Positions 23,191 to 34,849 of a stretch of DNA of 64,000 nucleotides are shown here, piece by piece. The position numbers were made by a program, and so were the translations under genes. The DNA is from Sclerodactyla briareus (lineage: Eukaryota > Echinodermata > Holothuroidea > Dendrochirotida > Sclerodactylidae). Within the stretch, counting starts at the first letter, position 1. Every line of letters begins with the position of its first letter. The notes under the pieces were generated by a model. The model was given only the letters and a program-made list of their open reading frames with translations, ran no database searches and was not told the DNA's origin. Location of the stretch: positions 186,001 to 250,000 of the forward strand of contig JAODTK010001344.1 in assembly GCA_026419785.1 (NCBI GenBank), read 5' to 3'.

Positions 23191-25377
23191 GTTTTGCACA
23201 GCAACCACACGGCTAATGTTATTCATCGCAGTTTTCATTGGACGCTTCTCACGCTACTTTCTGCCACTTTCAACCAGTATCAGGTGATATATTTCCTTTT
23301 GGGGTTGTGGGTTATTTCTGTAGTTAATTCAATCATTCCTGCCCATTCTTAGGATCGAAACTTTCGTTAGCGGGCCAGTGCCGGTTTGTGTGTGTGCATG
23401 TCTTGTATGGGCTTCGTTTGGGCCGACGTTTCTTCAGTGGGGGCGGGGTGTTCTCCTTCCCTCCCCGCCTGGGCTAGGTGCGTTGTGCCGTCCCGATATG
23501 TGTTATGGTTCGTTGAGCCCTCTGGGCTCTGTCCGCCCCCTTGGGCTCCGGAGGGGGTATTTCCCCCACTAGTTAGTAGAGGGTTTTCCCCCTCGAGCCT
23601 CTCGTGCTTTTTGCACTAGGGACTTCACATGTGGCTGTGGGGTTCCGTCCGTTGACTTGTGTGTTTTTCCCCGTAGTCGGGTGGTGGGCCCTCATGCGCG
23701 TAAGAGCGCTGGGCTTCTAAGGCGGTGCCTAATTTGCCATATCAATAGGCCACCCTCACGTTCCTTTTAGGATTTGATGATGCCTTGGGGTGCCATATTT
23801 GTTGATGGTCTATAGTCCGTATTTTTATTCATTATGGTCACATTCACGCATATGTCGCCCGGTTATGCGGGTATAGCTGGATAGGGGCAAACATTTTCTT
23901 TTCAGTCATGAACTGTAGCATTTTTGTTCCTCTTTCAGATGAGCCATCTTTGCGAGCGGTGACTGTTCACCGCAGTAGCTTTGGCGGCCATCCTTATTTT
24001 CACCCGTCGGGGAATTTTCCCCCCCCTAGTGGCTGGGGGGCCGTAGACCTCAGGGTGTTTGGCTTTGGGTTCCCCCTAGGGGCCTCTGACCGGTCATGCT
24101 TTTCCCTCCCCACCTTCCCTAGGTAAGGGGGGGGGATGGGCATTTACCGTTTCGTGCAAATTCAGGTTGGGCACTATATTCAGTTAACGGTAAGCCCTAG
24201 GGGGTACAAAGTTGCCACCTGCTTTCAGCGTAGGGAGCAGGGGGGTCATTGTTGGACACCTCGGGCTGCTAGAGGGTCCCTTGACCTATTTCGAGTACAT
24301 TGTCTTTGTAGAGTGCTTATTTGAGTACATTACCTGATTTTACTACTCTGGTTGTCGTTTGCTTGTTTACAGATCTGTAAGACGAAGCGCATTAGTTACA
24401 AGGTCCTCGAGCCAACGCACTCCCGCAAGGAATCAAGAGGTCCTCCCATTTTACTGCGGCGTCGGCGTCGCGTGCGCTCAAAATCAACGCTTGGTGGGGA
24501 TCATCCGGTCCCCCCGTTCTCGGGCGCGTCCGGAACCTTGCGCCTTGTCTTCCTTCTCCCTCCACTGCTGGCTCCCTGTTGGGTCCGCAGTAATGGGGGG
24601 ATGAGCGCCCTGCGTGGGGCTGAGTCTTCGGTGGTGACGGTCACTTCGTTGAAGGGCCACGGCTTAATACCTCTGCACCCACCGCGTTTCTGGGACCATT
24701 GCGATCCCTCTGGGACCTCGGTGTCTCAGGTCCCCCCCCTCCTTCTCCCTTCCACCCAGGCGACCGTGATTCGTCGGCCTGGGTGGGGGGAATGAGGGTC
24801 CTGCGGGACCGCTGTTTTTAGAGACGACGAGTCGGCGCTGCGGTCACCTTTTCCGTCGTCCCTGTCCCTAACCGGGGTAGGGCCGGCCCCCCGCGTGTCG
24901 GGTTCTGGCTAAGCACCCCCCATCGGACCAGTTGGCTCTGCTGGGGGTGGCACGGACCCCTGGGAACGTTCCAGGGACGTTCTTCCAATGGGGGGATGGG
25001 TTCATGGGGAGCTCCACAGCCATATGTTTATGCGCCGTCCTCCCGATCCATTCGGTCCGTCAGCCTGGTAACGTGTTCAGGGCCGTCCACAGGGGACGAT
25101 CGGGACGTAGTCACTGTTAGGGCCCCCACCCAGTTGGATCTCACGTCGGTCGTCCCGTACGCGGCACCGTCATGGGAGCACGCCGGGGTTTTGGGGGCGA
25201 TGCCCCCTGGGCTGCAGCCCAGACAAACATCGCGACAGGTTCTCCCGCTTGGGTCTCTGCGGGGATGACCCACCCCCCTCCTGGCGATGCTGGTAACCTC
25301 GGTCAGAGACCTCGTGACGGGTCGGAGTTTTTGTTTGTCGTCCCTCTTCTATCCCCCCAGACTACAAAAGAACCCCG
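23190..25377 (+). other. DIRS 5' internal region, no supported coding
   Basis: GC-rich DNA between the left terminus and the first gag-like copy. Several open frames of 60-150 codons are proline/serine/arginine-rich and reflect base composition. I cannot identify a domain or a start. Confidence 0.5.
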
Positions 25378-28300
25378 TCTGTGCGACGGGAAAACGGGTC
25401 CCCCCCCCTGCTCCGTCCTCGGATGAGGAAGAGCAACCCCCTCCCTCGTAGTCCTAAGCCAAGAAAACGCGATTCTCAGGGGGCACTTAGCCTCCACGTT
25501 GGAAGCCCTTCAGTCCCTGAGCGGCGGTGGTGGCTCAAGGGCTGTCACGCCCTGAGTTGACGGGCCTCTCCGCCGGGGACCGGGGGTTCGCTGGGCCCCC
25601 TCCCCCCCTCGACAACACCCGGAACCTCCCGCGAGCCGGATGGTTTTCATTGTCCGGGGGGTGTGTTCCGGTCCCCTACGTCTCCACCTGTTGTTCATGC
25701 GACGGAGCCGCCGTGAGAGACAGACGTCGATCTTCCCCCGCCGGTCCACGAGCCGGAGATCGCCACGTGCACGCATCCGCCGGTTTTTTGGGTCAGGGTC
25801 GGACGCCTCCGTCTTCGCGCAGAATCTCCTGCCCCCTCCGGTTGAGGGGTGCCCGTCGGGCCAGGAGTCCCCTTTCAGTCGACGGACGAGCCACCCGTTA
25901 CGGGCCTCGTTGAGGCAGACGACGCTGCGGCGGTGGCGGTACTGGCTCGGGCTTTTCCCTGGATTTGTCAAAGACCCAGGAGGCCACGACGGAGGACCCG
26001 ACAGGCTGGGCGCATTTGGACCAGCCGGATCCGCCCCCGCCCGCTCCTACCCTCCCTATGCCGCTGGACTTGTTCCAGATTCCAGCTGGGGGCCGGGCAG
26101 TCCCCCTCGAGGTCCCACATCGGGAGGAACCCGACCGCCTTCATTCCGAGTACCAGGCACAGTACGATGCCATCCGCGTCCCTCCCCTGGCCGCTGGAGG
26201 CCTGGGACAGGCTGGTCCTGTCGGGGAGGAGTCGGTTCTTTCTCCCGGCCAAGAGGGTGGAGGCCTTCGCTTCCGTCTGAAGGATCGGCCCCAGGTGGAC
26301 CGATAACCCGCTCTCCGGTTTTCTTGACCGTGCAGGCGAGATTCGGTCTCAAGTCGCCGCGGCTCTCCAGCTTTCTTAGCGGATGGTTCGCCCACGTGAC
26401 GCCGTCGGCAGACGCCTCCGGCGGGAGGTGATAGCGAATCCAGTCGGCGGTTTTACTAGACTGGCTGTGATCAGTTCGCCCTCATTGCGGTCAAGGCAAC
26501 ATCATCGCGGCAGAGATGTGTCCCTTCCGACGGAAAACGGGTCCCCCCCTCCGTCGTTCTCGTATGAGGAATAGAGAGGCAACCCCCTCCTCGGATCCCG
26601 TAAGCCTACGAAGAAGCGCGATGCTTCAGGGGGGCAATTGCTTCCACGTTGGAAGCTCTTCAGTCCCTGAACGGCGGTGGTTTTTTGGCTCAAGGGCTGT
26701 CCACGCCCAGAGTTGACGAGCCTCTCCGCCCGGGGACCGGGGTTCCGCTGGTCCCCTCCCCCCTCCTCGACCCACCGGACACTCCCACGCGAGCCGGATG
26801 TTTTTTTCAAGTGTCTCCGGTTGTTCCTCCCCTTACGTCTCCCCCTGTTGTTCAGCCGGCGACGGAGCCGTCGAGGGAGACAGACGTCGACTTCCCCCCG
26901 CCGGTCCTCGAACCGGAGATCGACGTGCACGCATTTGACCGTTGGTCAGGGTCGGACGCTCCGTCTTCGCCGGCAGAATCTTCCTGCCCTCCGTTGAGGG
27001 GGGCCCCCGTCCGGGCCATGGGGGAAGGATCCCCTTCCGTCGACGAGAGCCACCCGTTTCGGGCCTCGTTGAGGCAGACTACGCTGCGCCGGTGACGGAA
27101 CTGGCTCGGGCTTTTTCTCCCTGACTTTTCTAAGACCCAGGAGGCCACGACGGAGGACCCGACAGGCTGGGCGCGTTTCGACATAACCGGGATCCGCCAC
27201 CGCCCGCTCCTACCCTCGCTATGCCCCTGGACGTGTTCCAGATTTTCCATGCTAGGGCCGGGAAGTCCCTGTCGAGGGTCCCACACGCGGGATGACCCGC
27301 CTCAGTCGAGTACCCCAGGCAATTACGATGCCATCCTCCGTTCCCCTCCCCTGCCGCGTAGGCCGTGGGAACAGGCTGGTCCTGGCGGGGAGGGCGTCGT
27401 TCTCCCGGCCAAGGAGGGGGAAGGCCGTCCTTCCGTCTGAAGGATCGGCCCCAGGTGGGACCGAGACGCCGATCTCCGGTTTTTCTGCCCGTGCAGCGAG
27501 ATTCATTATCACGGTCTCGGCTCTCCAGCTATTCTTAGGCGGAGTGGTTCGCCCTGGTGGCGCCGTCGGCAGACTCCTCCCTGCGGGAGGTGATGCCGAG
27601 AGTCCCGTTCGGCGGTTACTAGACTGGCCTGTGATCAGTTCGCCCGCAGCATTGCCCGTCAAGGCAACATCATCGCGGCAAGCGATGTGTCCTGCCGACG
27701 GGAAAACGGGGTCCCCCCCTCCGTCGTTCTCGATAGGAAGAGGAAGTAGCAACCCCCTCCTCGTAAGTCCGTAAGCAGAAGCGCGATGCTTCAGGGGGGC
27801 AATTAGTTCCACGTTGGAACTCCTCAGTCCCTGACGGCGGTGTTGGCTCAAGGGCTGTCCACGCCCGGAGTGGACGAGCATCTCCGCCCGGGGACCGTGG
27901 GTCGCTGGTCCACCTCCCCCTCCTCCTAACAACACCAGACCCTCCCGCGAGCTGGGATGGTTTCCAGTGTCGCGGTGTGTTCCCCCCGTCGGCTCCGTCT
28001 GTTGTTCAGGCGACGAGAGCCGTCCAGGGAGACAGACGTCGATTTTCCCCCGCCGGTCCTCGACCGTAGATTCGACGTGCACTCATCCGACCGTGGTCAG
28101 GGTCGGACGCTCCATCATTCGACGGCAGGAATCTCCCTGCCCCCTCCTGTTGTAGGGGGGCCCGTCGGGCAGAAGTCCCTTCATCGACTTGAAGAGCCAC
28201 CCGTTACGGGCCTCTTTGAGGCAGACTACACTGGGGCGGTGACGGACTGGCTCGGGCTTTCTCCCTGTACTTGTCTAAGACCCCGAGGCCGCGACGGAGG

Positions 28301-28850
28301 ACCCGACAGGCTGGGCGTGTTTGGACACAGCACCGGAATCCCCATCCGCCCGCTCCTACCCTCCATATGCCGCTGGACGTTTTCCAAATTTTCCAGGCTA
28401 GGGCCGGGACGTCCCCTCGAGCGTCCACGCGGGAGGACCGCCTCATTCCGAGTACCCCAGGCATAGTACGATGCCATCCTCCGTTCCCCTCCCATGCCGC
28501 TGGAGACGTGGGACAGGTTGGTCCTAACAAACTGTCGGGGAGGGCGCGGTTCTCCCGGCCAAGGAGGGGGGGGGAAGGCCTTCCTTCTGTCTGAAGGATC
28601 GCCCCCAGGCGGACCGAGATGCCGATCTCCATTTTTTTGACCGTGCAGCGAGAATCGGTATCAAGGTCTCGGCTGCTCACAGCTTTTTCTTAGCGGAGTG
28701 GTCGCCCATGACCGTCGGCAGACCCCTACCTGCGGGAGGTGATGGCGTGAGTCCAGTCGGCGGTTATTAGACTGGCCTAGTGATCAGTTCACCCGCATTG
28801 CTGTCAAGGCACCGTCATTGCGTCGGAGAGTGTCCTGCCGGACCGAACCT
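25378..28850 (+). pseudogene. DIRS gag-like region in three tandem copies of about 1.15 kb
   Basis: Three head-to-tail copies are marked by GACGGGAAAACGGGTCCCCC (25,387; 26,534; 27,700 with small changes). A second marker is GATCAGTTCGCCC followed by TCAAGGCAACATCATCGCGG (26,470; 27,633; a diverged third at 28,780). Spacing is 1,147-1,166 bases. Broken translations repeat in each copy, for example PSFSYEEEEATPSS-like, SREISVDF-like, ALQLFLAEWFAHV and CDQFALIAVKA. By position this is the gag-like first reading frame of a DIRS element. No zinc knuckle was seen. The last copy runs directly into the RT segment, which suggests the ancestral element had one unit and two were added. Confidence 0.7.
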
Positions 28851-28859
28851 TCTCCGCTC

Positions 28860-30760
28860 GCCGCTGGCGAACGCCAGAGCGCCCCTATTTTGGGGCCCCG
28901 ACCTCCTCGGAGCCTGTTTTCCCCCTGGGTGGAGACGTACCGGAGGACGGCGGACGTGTCTGCCCGAAGAGGACATTCTCTGGTCAGAAAAGCGCCACGC
29001 GCGGGGAGCGCTCAGGCGTCTCGGCCCTACCGGAGGGCGGGGGGTGCCCCGAGGAACCCGGCCAGGCGTTCCGGCAGCCCCAGGGGGGGCGCGTCATTCT
29101 CCCGCCGTGCAAGAGGAGGAGTGTTTCCAGCCAGCCGCGGGGGTAATGACTACCGGCCCCCTGTCCCGGAACACCCCAGGAGGACCCCACCGTGGGGGCT
29201 CTCTCCGGGACTTGCGGGGGCGTGGCCTCTGTCACCTCGGACCAGGTGGATCCCTGGCCGCGCTCTCCCAGGGGTATCGCCTGGAGTTTACGTCGCCTCC
29301 CCCCGATCTCCGGGCGTTTTCGGGCTCCGGTCCCGCGGGACTGTCCCAGGCGTCGGGTTGGAGAGGGAGATCGAAACCCTTTTGGCCAAGTGGGCCATTC
29401 CGCCCCGTCCTCCCGCAGGAAGTGCCACGGTTGTGGCGTCTTTTTTCCTGGTGCCCAAGAGGGACGGTTGGCGGCCGATTTTGAACCTGCGCCCTCTCAA
29501 CCGTTTTCGTTCCGCCCACCCCTTCCGCATGAACACTAGCGGTGGATTTTCAAACCCTGCGGAGGGGTCCCTGGGCGACGTCGTAGCCTAGCGGATGCAA
29601 CTTGCCATATCCCGTCAGGGGAGGATTCCTTCTTCCTATGCTTCCGCTAGACACCGCTTCCTCCTACCGATTTTCCAGTCTCCCGTTTTGGGTTGTGGAC
29701 GGCGCCCCGTGTGTTTTACACGGTCCCAAGGGCCATGGTGCCCATTTGCGTCGTCAGGGGGTCCAGACCTTCACTTATCTGGACGCCTGGCTTATCGTGG
29801 GGGACTCCGCGGCGGAGTTCATAGGAGCCCCTCACGGTTTTGGACGGGCGCGAGCCTGGGATGGCTCTCAACTTTTGCCAAGTCCAACCTGCGACCGTCC
29901 CCGCAGATCGTTACTGGGTCGCAGATCGATCTAGCGGTTCGGGGTGCCACCCCCCACCCTAGGGGACTGGAAGCCCTGCAAGCCGGGTGTCGGCTATTTC
30001 AGGGCTGAACTCTCCCTGCGCGGGGGCGTGCTGTTGCTCCTCGCTTCATGGCGAGCCAGTGGACCTGGTTTCCCTATTGCCGGCCTGTACATGTGCCCCC
30101 TCCAGATCCCCCTCTTGGCTTTTTTCGCCCGTCGTCTCGGGATCATGTCGACGCCAGGTGCCGTGGCAGCCACGCCTGGACCCGATAATCCGTTGGTGGC
30201 TGAACAGGGACAACTTCATGCGGGTGTGTACGGTCCCGCCTTCCCGTCCAACTTTGCCTAACGTCGGGTACGCCCACTGGAGGGCTGGGGGGCGTCACCC
30301 CCGGAGTCGCGTTGGCTCATGTGGGAATCGGAGTTTACGGGGGACCCACATACACGTGCCTTGATTCCGCGCGTTTAAACTCTGCAACGAGAGTGGGCGG
30401 CCGCGTTCGCTGGAGGCTGCTGGTCCGTGACCTGGGACCGTCCAGTGGTGCCGCGCGCCACGGAGTGCGCCTTCAGCGGTTCCCTTCCGGTTCTCAGTAC
30501 TCCATCGCAGACGCGCTCTCCGCGCATCACTCAGCTCCGCCGGAGTGGGTCTCTTCACGTCGGAGTGTGTCAGTCATTGTTCGAGGCGTTTCAATCGTCC
30601 GGAGGTGGACCTGTTGCATCGCCTCTCAACGCAATCTGCCGGGTGCTGCTTCTGCACTCGTCCGATCGAGGGCGCCTGGGCCGGTCCGATGCCTGGCCCT
30701 CGATTGGGCCTTTCTCACGGGTAACGCCTTCCGCCGTTTCTTCTAGTCGGACCAGGGTGC
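28860..30760 (+). pseudogene. DIRS reverse transcriptase / RNase H, frameshifted
   Basis: Reverse transcriptase blocks appear in order: REIETLLAKWAIPP, FFLVPKRDG, RPILNLRPLNRF (about 29,370-29,510), HIPV with SSLPF (29,605-29,680), LRRQGVQTFTYLDAWLI (about 29,740-29,795), then KSNLRP. The RNase H side shows YINREGG-type remnants, a GSQYSIADALS block (near 30,500) and LHVGVCQSLFEAFQSSGG. These match DIRS polymerases (HIPGxxNxxADxLSR, then EWxLxPxVFxxL). The catalytic YLDD motif reads YLDA at 29,776-29,787. At least six frame changes are needed to follow the protein, so it is inactive. It follows the gag repeats without a gap. Confidence 0.8.
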
Positions 30761-30769
30761 GAGAGGGTG

Positions 30770-31880
30770 GCGAGCCGTGTTGGGTCTCCTGATAGCGCTT
30801 TTTGGTCGCCCAAGCGTGGTCCGGCCACTCCTGGCGTTGCTGGCGGTGGTCCGCGGATTCTTCCCTGTTATCGGACCTCCTGTGCATTCCGGGTCTGGAC
30901 GCGCCACCCTCACCAGAGGCTCTGGCGCCTGGTTGCGGGCCCTGTCAGGGAATTCCTCCCGAGCGTCCGGCCTTTCGAAGGAGGCTGCCGCGATGGCGGC
31001 CCGGGGTCGGAGAGATTCCCCCTACGCCTGATGATTCGGACTCGGATTGTACAGAGGGTTGTGGCGATCGCCAGTTTCTCCGGCCACGTCCCCTGTCGGG
31101 GAGGTGGCCGATTTCTCCTCTACTTGTTCCGTTTAGGGGGCGGCAAGTGAACACGATCCCGGGTTAAACCGCTCCGCTGTTTGCGGCTATACATAGCATA
31201 TCGGGGATGGATCAACGGTGTTCTTCTGCGAAGCCACTGACCCCTCCTCGTATCATGTTCTTGGATCGTCCTAGAGTTCGCACTCTTCGTTCCTCCCCTG
31301 GGGATATGGGGGACGTCCTGCGGTTACTAGCGGAGCCTCCCATTGATCTGCTAGCGGACTGCTCTATGCCGCAGCTGTTGGTTGAGATAGCGTTCCTTCT
31401 TGCGGCGGCATCAGCTCGGCGCCATAGTGCATTGCATGCTTTGCACCCTCCGGCCATAATGCGTTTTGAGCGCACGGGTCCCGCCTGGTCCGGACGCCGA
31501 CGTTTCCTCACTAAAACGCAGTCGGTCAATTTTCTTCCCGGCTCCGTTTCATCCTGCTATTGGGGAGTTCTCGGGAGGAGGGGGAAAGGTGTGGATACGG
31601 TGTGGTGTCCGGTTCGGGCCCTGTGGGTTTACTGGATCGGACCCGTCCCTCCTGTGTCCGTGTCAAACGTCGCTGTTTGTGTATCTCGCAGCGACCTAAT
31701 ACACGCAATTCTCCAGCCTGCGGGATGGAAATCTCAGAATACCTTTATCCGGCTTCATACCTTCAGGACCCCCTGCGGAGTGAATCCCGCCGGGCCACGC
31801 TTTACTCCTGCGGGGGGGTCTTCGGTTCGGGTCCGCGTCTGCGGTGGCCCTCGCGTCAGGGGGCCACTGGCATCTAGGTA
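30770..31880 (+). pseudogene. DIRS tyrosine recombinase, frameshifted
   Basis: The best part lies at 31,207-31,640. MGDVLRLLAEPPIDLLADCS is followed by the helix carrying the first catalytic arginine (FLLAAASARRHSALHAL, 31,408-31,440), RFLTKTQSVNFLP and CPVRALWVY (31,606 onward). These correspond to the core of DIRS/Ngaro YR enzymes, which cut and rejoin DNA through a tyrosine to insert circular element DNA. Downstream frames carry ISEYLYPASYLQD and HTFRTP, the latter perhaps a remnant of the HxxR box. The catalytic tyrosine could not be placed. Frame breaks make it a pseudogene. It occupies the normal last coding position of the element. Confidence 0.75.
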
Positions 31881-32139
31881 AGCGTCGGCTTTGCGCCCCA
31901 CCCCCTTCCCCACACCGCGGCCTACGCTCGTTGAGAAGTGTGTGTAGGGCTGTGGCTGGGGGGGGGGGGGCTCGCGGGACATCCTGGCCTGTGAGGGTGG
32001 AGGGTTTGACACGCTCGGATGTTGGAGTATGGTGTGACTACGGAGCGCGGTACTCAGACGTTCCTTTCTTATGGTGAGGGGTCTTATTCCAGTTGGATTA
32101 ATTCGCTCCACGGCTTTCACCATCTCCTTGCGGGGGGAG

Positions 32140-32500
32140 GTTGCAATTTGTAGTAAGTCCAGAAGGGTAAGTGCCCTGAAGTAAGTTACCCCCCTTCGTT
32201 AAGGGGGCTACTAGAGGGGCAACTTACCTTCGGGACACCCGGCCCCCGTCTCCCCACTAAGCCGGGGACCTCAGGTGCTAGTTGGAATGATATAGTACAG
32301 CGTCGTTGCCGCACCCAGCTAGGTACGGCTTGCTGCGGTAGTGGCGCTGTGCACCTCTTTTAGTGGGTTCTAGGGTGTGGTTGATGAAGCGGCCGTTGGC
32401 CGGAGAAATGCAATTTGTGTACGTCTAGAAGGTAAGTTGCCCCTCGGTAAGTAGGCCCCCCTTAACAAGGGGGGTTAATAGTTCCCTCACTAAGGTAATC
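32140..32500. repeat. DIRS right terminus: internal complementary-type copy plus inverted terminal repeat
   Basis: The block GCAATTTGTAGTAAGTCCAG followed by AAGGGTAAGTGCCCTGAAGTAAG (32,141-32,188) is the exact reverse complement of the left terminus near 22,583-22,640. A second, fuller inverted copy runs from 32,286 (AGTACAGCGTCGTTGCCGCAC) to about 32,440. Both end in a hairpin of the form CCCCCCTTAACAAGGGGGG. Having a partial terminal copy just inside the right repeat resembles the internal complementary region used by DIRS elements to close circles. That role is inferred. Confidence 0.7.
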
Positions 32501-32570
32501 ATCAACACTCCCAATGACACTACAGCAATACTCTCATAGACTAAATGCTTTTCGAAGTAAGTTGAAACTG

Positions 32571-33187
32571 AATGTCAGGCGGGTGTAAACCGCCAAAGTG
32601 GATATCCCCGCAGACATCGGCCTTGTTGAGCTTGTTTGAAGAAAGACATTGAAGTTTATGGCCATTTGACCCATGGTGACTTTGAAATGCCCTACCTGTT
32701 GTTTAAGACCAACTGTAGTTCACATTTCTCCAAGTTTTGGTCAAATCCAACAAAGTCAGGAAATCTCAATAAAATGCAAATTTGCCCTCGGACCAACTTT
32801 TGTCCTCACTCACCAAGTTCATGTAAATCAGACTAACTCTGTATTTTTGCAAAAAAAAAAGACAAATTTGACTCCCGGTTACACTGAAATCACCGTAATG
32901 TTTTTCAGGACCATTTTTGTCCCCACACACCAAGTTTCATGTAAATTGGACCAATCTTTTTTGTTCACAACCTGCAAAATAGAGGGCAGCAAACATTTGC
33001 AGTGGACGCCCACTTGCAACTCGTTCGAGATTTTACTAGGACAGACATGTACCAGTTTCAGAATCGATGGATGAAGCGTTAAATAGTTATTGCGCTAACG
33101 CCTAAAGTTCCGCGGAGGAGGATGGTGGCTCACCCCAAACCATAATATCCCCCGAGAAATTAAACAGTGTTGTGGGGATATAATTAA
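32571..33187 (+). mobile_element. Helentron-like non-autonomous element, copy B
   Basis: Starts ATGTCAGGCGGGTGTAAACC, then GTGGATATCCCCGC, and ends in ACAGTGTTGTGGGGATATAATTAA at 33,163-33,187. The interior carries repeated TTTGACCC(A/T)TGGTGACTTTGAA, CACCAAGTTTCATGTAAAT and AAATAGAGGGCA blocks, then ATTGCGCTAACGCCTAAAGT just before the right end. It inserted a short way beyond the DIRS right terminus. Confidence 0.65.
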
Positions 33188-33387
33188 CTTTCTAAGGCTC
33201 CAACTTTAAAACAGGGGAAAAGTAATGTGAAGTCTGGTTTAGATATTTTCTTTATTTTAGAGCTCAGTCGTCAAGCCTCATAGACCGTCATCCCTGCAGC
33301 TACCTTGCCTTCTTGAGGCAAAGTTTATCATTATTAAACAAGCTGAAAAGGGGGCCTGAGACTAGTGTCGACATGTATAAACTAGAC

Positions 33388-34036
33388 ATGTGCAGTGGGA
33401 AACCACCGACGTGTTAGCCCCCGCAGAAAGTGCCTTTGTTGACCTAGTTGAAGAAAGCACATTGGAATTTACGTCCATTTGACCTCTGGTTACTTTGAAT
33501 TGCCCTACCTTTTGTTCAAGACCAATGTAGTTCACATTTTCTCAAAGTTTCGTTTGAATCTGACAAAGTTAAAAATCTCGAATAGAACGCAAATTTTGAC
33601 CTCTGGTGACCTTGAAATTACTGTCATGTGTTTGGACCTACTTTCGTCCCCACCATCAAGTTTCAGGAAATCAGACTAACTCTATTTCCGCGGAAAAACT
33701 GCAAAATTGACACGTGGTGACCTTGAAATCACCGTCATGTTTTTCGGGACATTTTTGTCCCCCCACCACCAAGTTCATGTAATTACGGACTAATGTTTTC
33801 CGTTCAAAAACCTGCAAAATAGAGGGCAAAAAACATGCAGCAGTGACGCCCACTTTTTAACTCCCATCTGAGATTTCGCTAGTACGGACGGTGTACCAAG
33901 TTTCGTTCGATAGATAAAGCGTTAAAGAGTTATTGCGCTAAATGCCTAAAGTTTTCCAGAGGCTGGCGGCGGGAGGAGGCAGCTACACCCCCAAAAACCA
34001 TAATATCACGAACACTTCCAGTGTTGTGCGGCGGGA
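33388..34036 (+). mobile_element. Helentron-like non-autonomous element, copy C
   Basis: A sister of copy B with the same internal order (GTTGAAGAAAGCACATTGGA, the TTTGACCTCTGGTTACTTTG block, AAATAGAGGGCA, then AGTTATTGCGCTAA). The left end is diverged (GTGCAGTGGGAAACCACCG). The right hairpin is at 34,001-34,035 (CACGAACACTTCCAGTGTTG, then GCGG). Confidence 0.65.
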
Positions 34037-34844
34037 ACTCTAGGCGTTAGTGCAATAACTCCTTAACAATTATCCGATTGATCTAAACCTTGGTACACTT
34101 GTGGCCCTAGTGAGAAATCTGGATGACCGACTTCGAATGTGGGCATCACTGTAATGCTGAGGCCGCTATTGCATAATTTATACGAAATTTTCAAGTTAGT
34201 CGGATTAGAATGAAACTTTGGGGTAGGGACTAAGTTGATCCCGAAAAAATGTGGAGGCATTCAAGGTCATCGGGGTGGGTCAAATTGCGGACTTATGCAG
34301 ATTTTCCAACCTCAGCAATTGAACAAAACCTTGGTGGATGGGGGCTACATACTTTTTGGAACTTCCATGGATTACAACCAAAACTGTCATGCAGGCTATC
34401 TTGGTTTCTGACCAACTTGGGGGACCCAAATGTAGGGTATAATCCTAACACAAGAGGGCTCCAGTCAATATAAATTCAGAACAGTTTTCGGGTCAGCATG
34501 CCCAATGTTATAATTTATGGTCAGTGTAGGGGGGCGCCAGGAGAGTGATGACAGGGAAGTGGCCCTCAAGGTAAAAATGAAAAGGTTTCAACCAAGAAAT
34601 AATCTCTGTCTGTTACAGATAGGAATAATGGGAAGCTGAATGAAATAACATACTGAGGGTTGAAAATAAAGTTAAAAAGAGTATGGGGCTACCTAATGCC
34701 CCCAAAATGTTTAAATTGACTTGAGTCACTGGGAGTATGCCAGTGTGTATGTATAAATTGCTCCTTATGGAGTGTTAGATACTTGTCCAATGATTGTTCA
34801 AAAGCGGGTATATACACGTGAGCGGTTTACCCGCCTACACATGA
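34037..34844 (-). mobile_element. Helentron-like non-autonomous element, copy G, inverted
   Basis: Starting right after copy C, the same family runs in the opposite direction. It begins CTAGGCGTTAGTGCAATAACT, the reverse complement of the block that precedes the right hairpin. It ends GCGGGTATATACACGTGAGC, then GGTTTACCCGCCTACACATG, the reverse complement of the left end. C and G therefore meet tail to tail. Confidence 0.6.
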
Positions 34845-34849
34845 ATAGT

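Larger units (their letters stand above)
22581..32500 (+). mobile_element. DIRS-type tyrosine-recombinase retrotransposon, decayed
   Basis: The element combines inverted termini with a reverse transcriptase/RNase H segment and a tyrosine recombinase instead of a DDE integrase, which defines the DIRS order. The left terminal sequence (22,581-22,766 and again 23,022-23,172) is found inverted at the right end (32,286-32,440). At about 10 kb it is far longer than the usual 5-6 kb, mainly because its gag-like region is triplicated. GC content is much higher than the surroundings from about 23.4 to 32.3 kb. Every coding segment is split over several frames. Such elements replicate through RNA and a circular DNA intermediate that the recombinase inserts without target-site duplication. 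This copy cannot do so. Confidence 0.85.

Noticed and set aside
25510-28680. Long minus-strand open frames (up to 276 codons) in the GC-rich DIRS region
   Set aside because: High GC content lowers stop frequency. They oppose the recognisable DIRS coding direction and repeat with the 1.15-kb unit.
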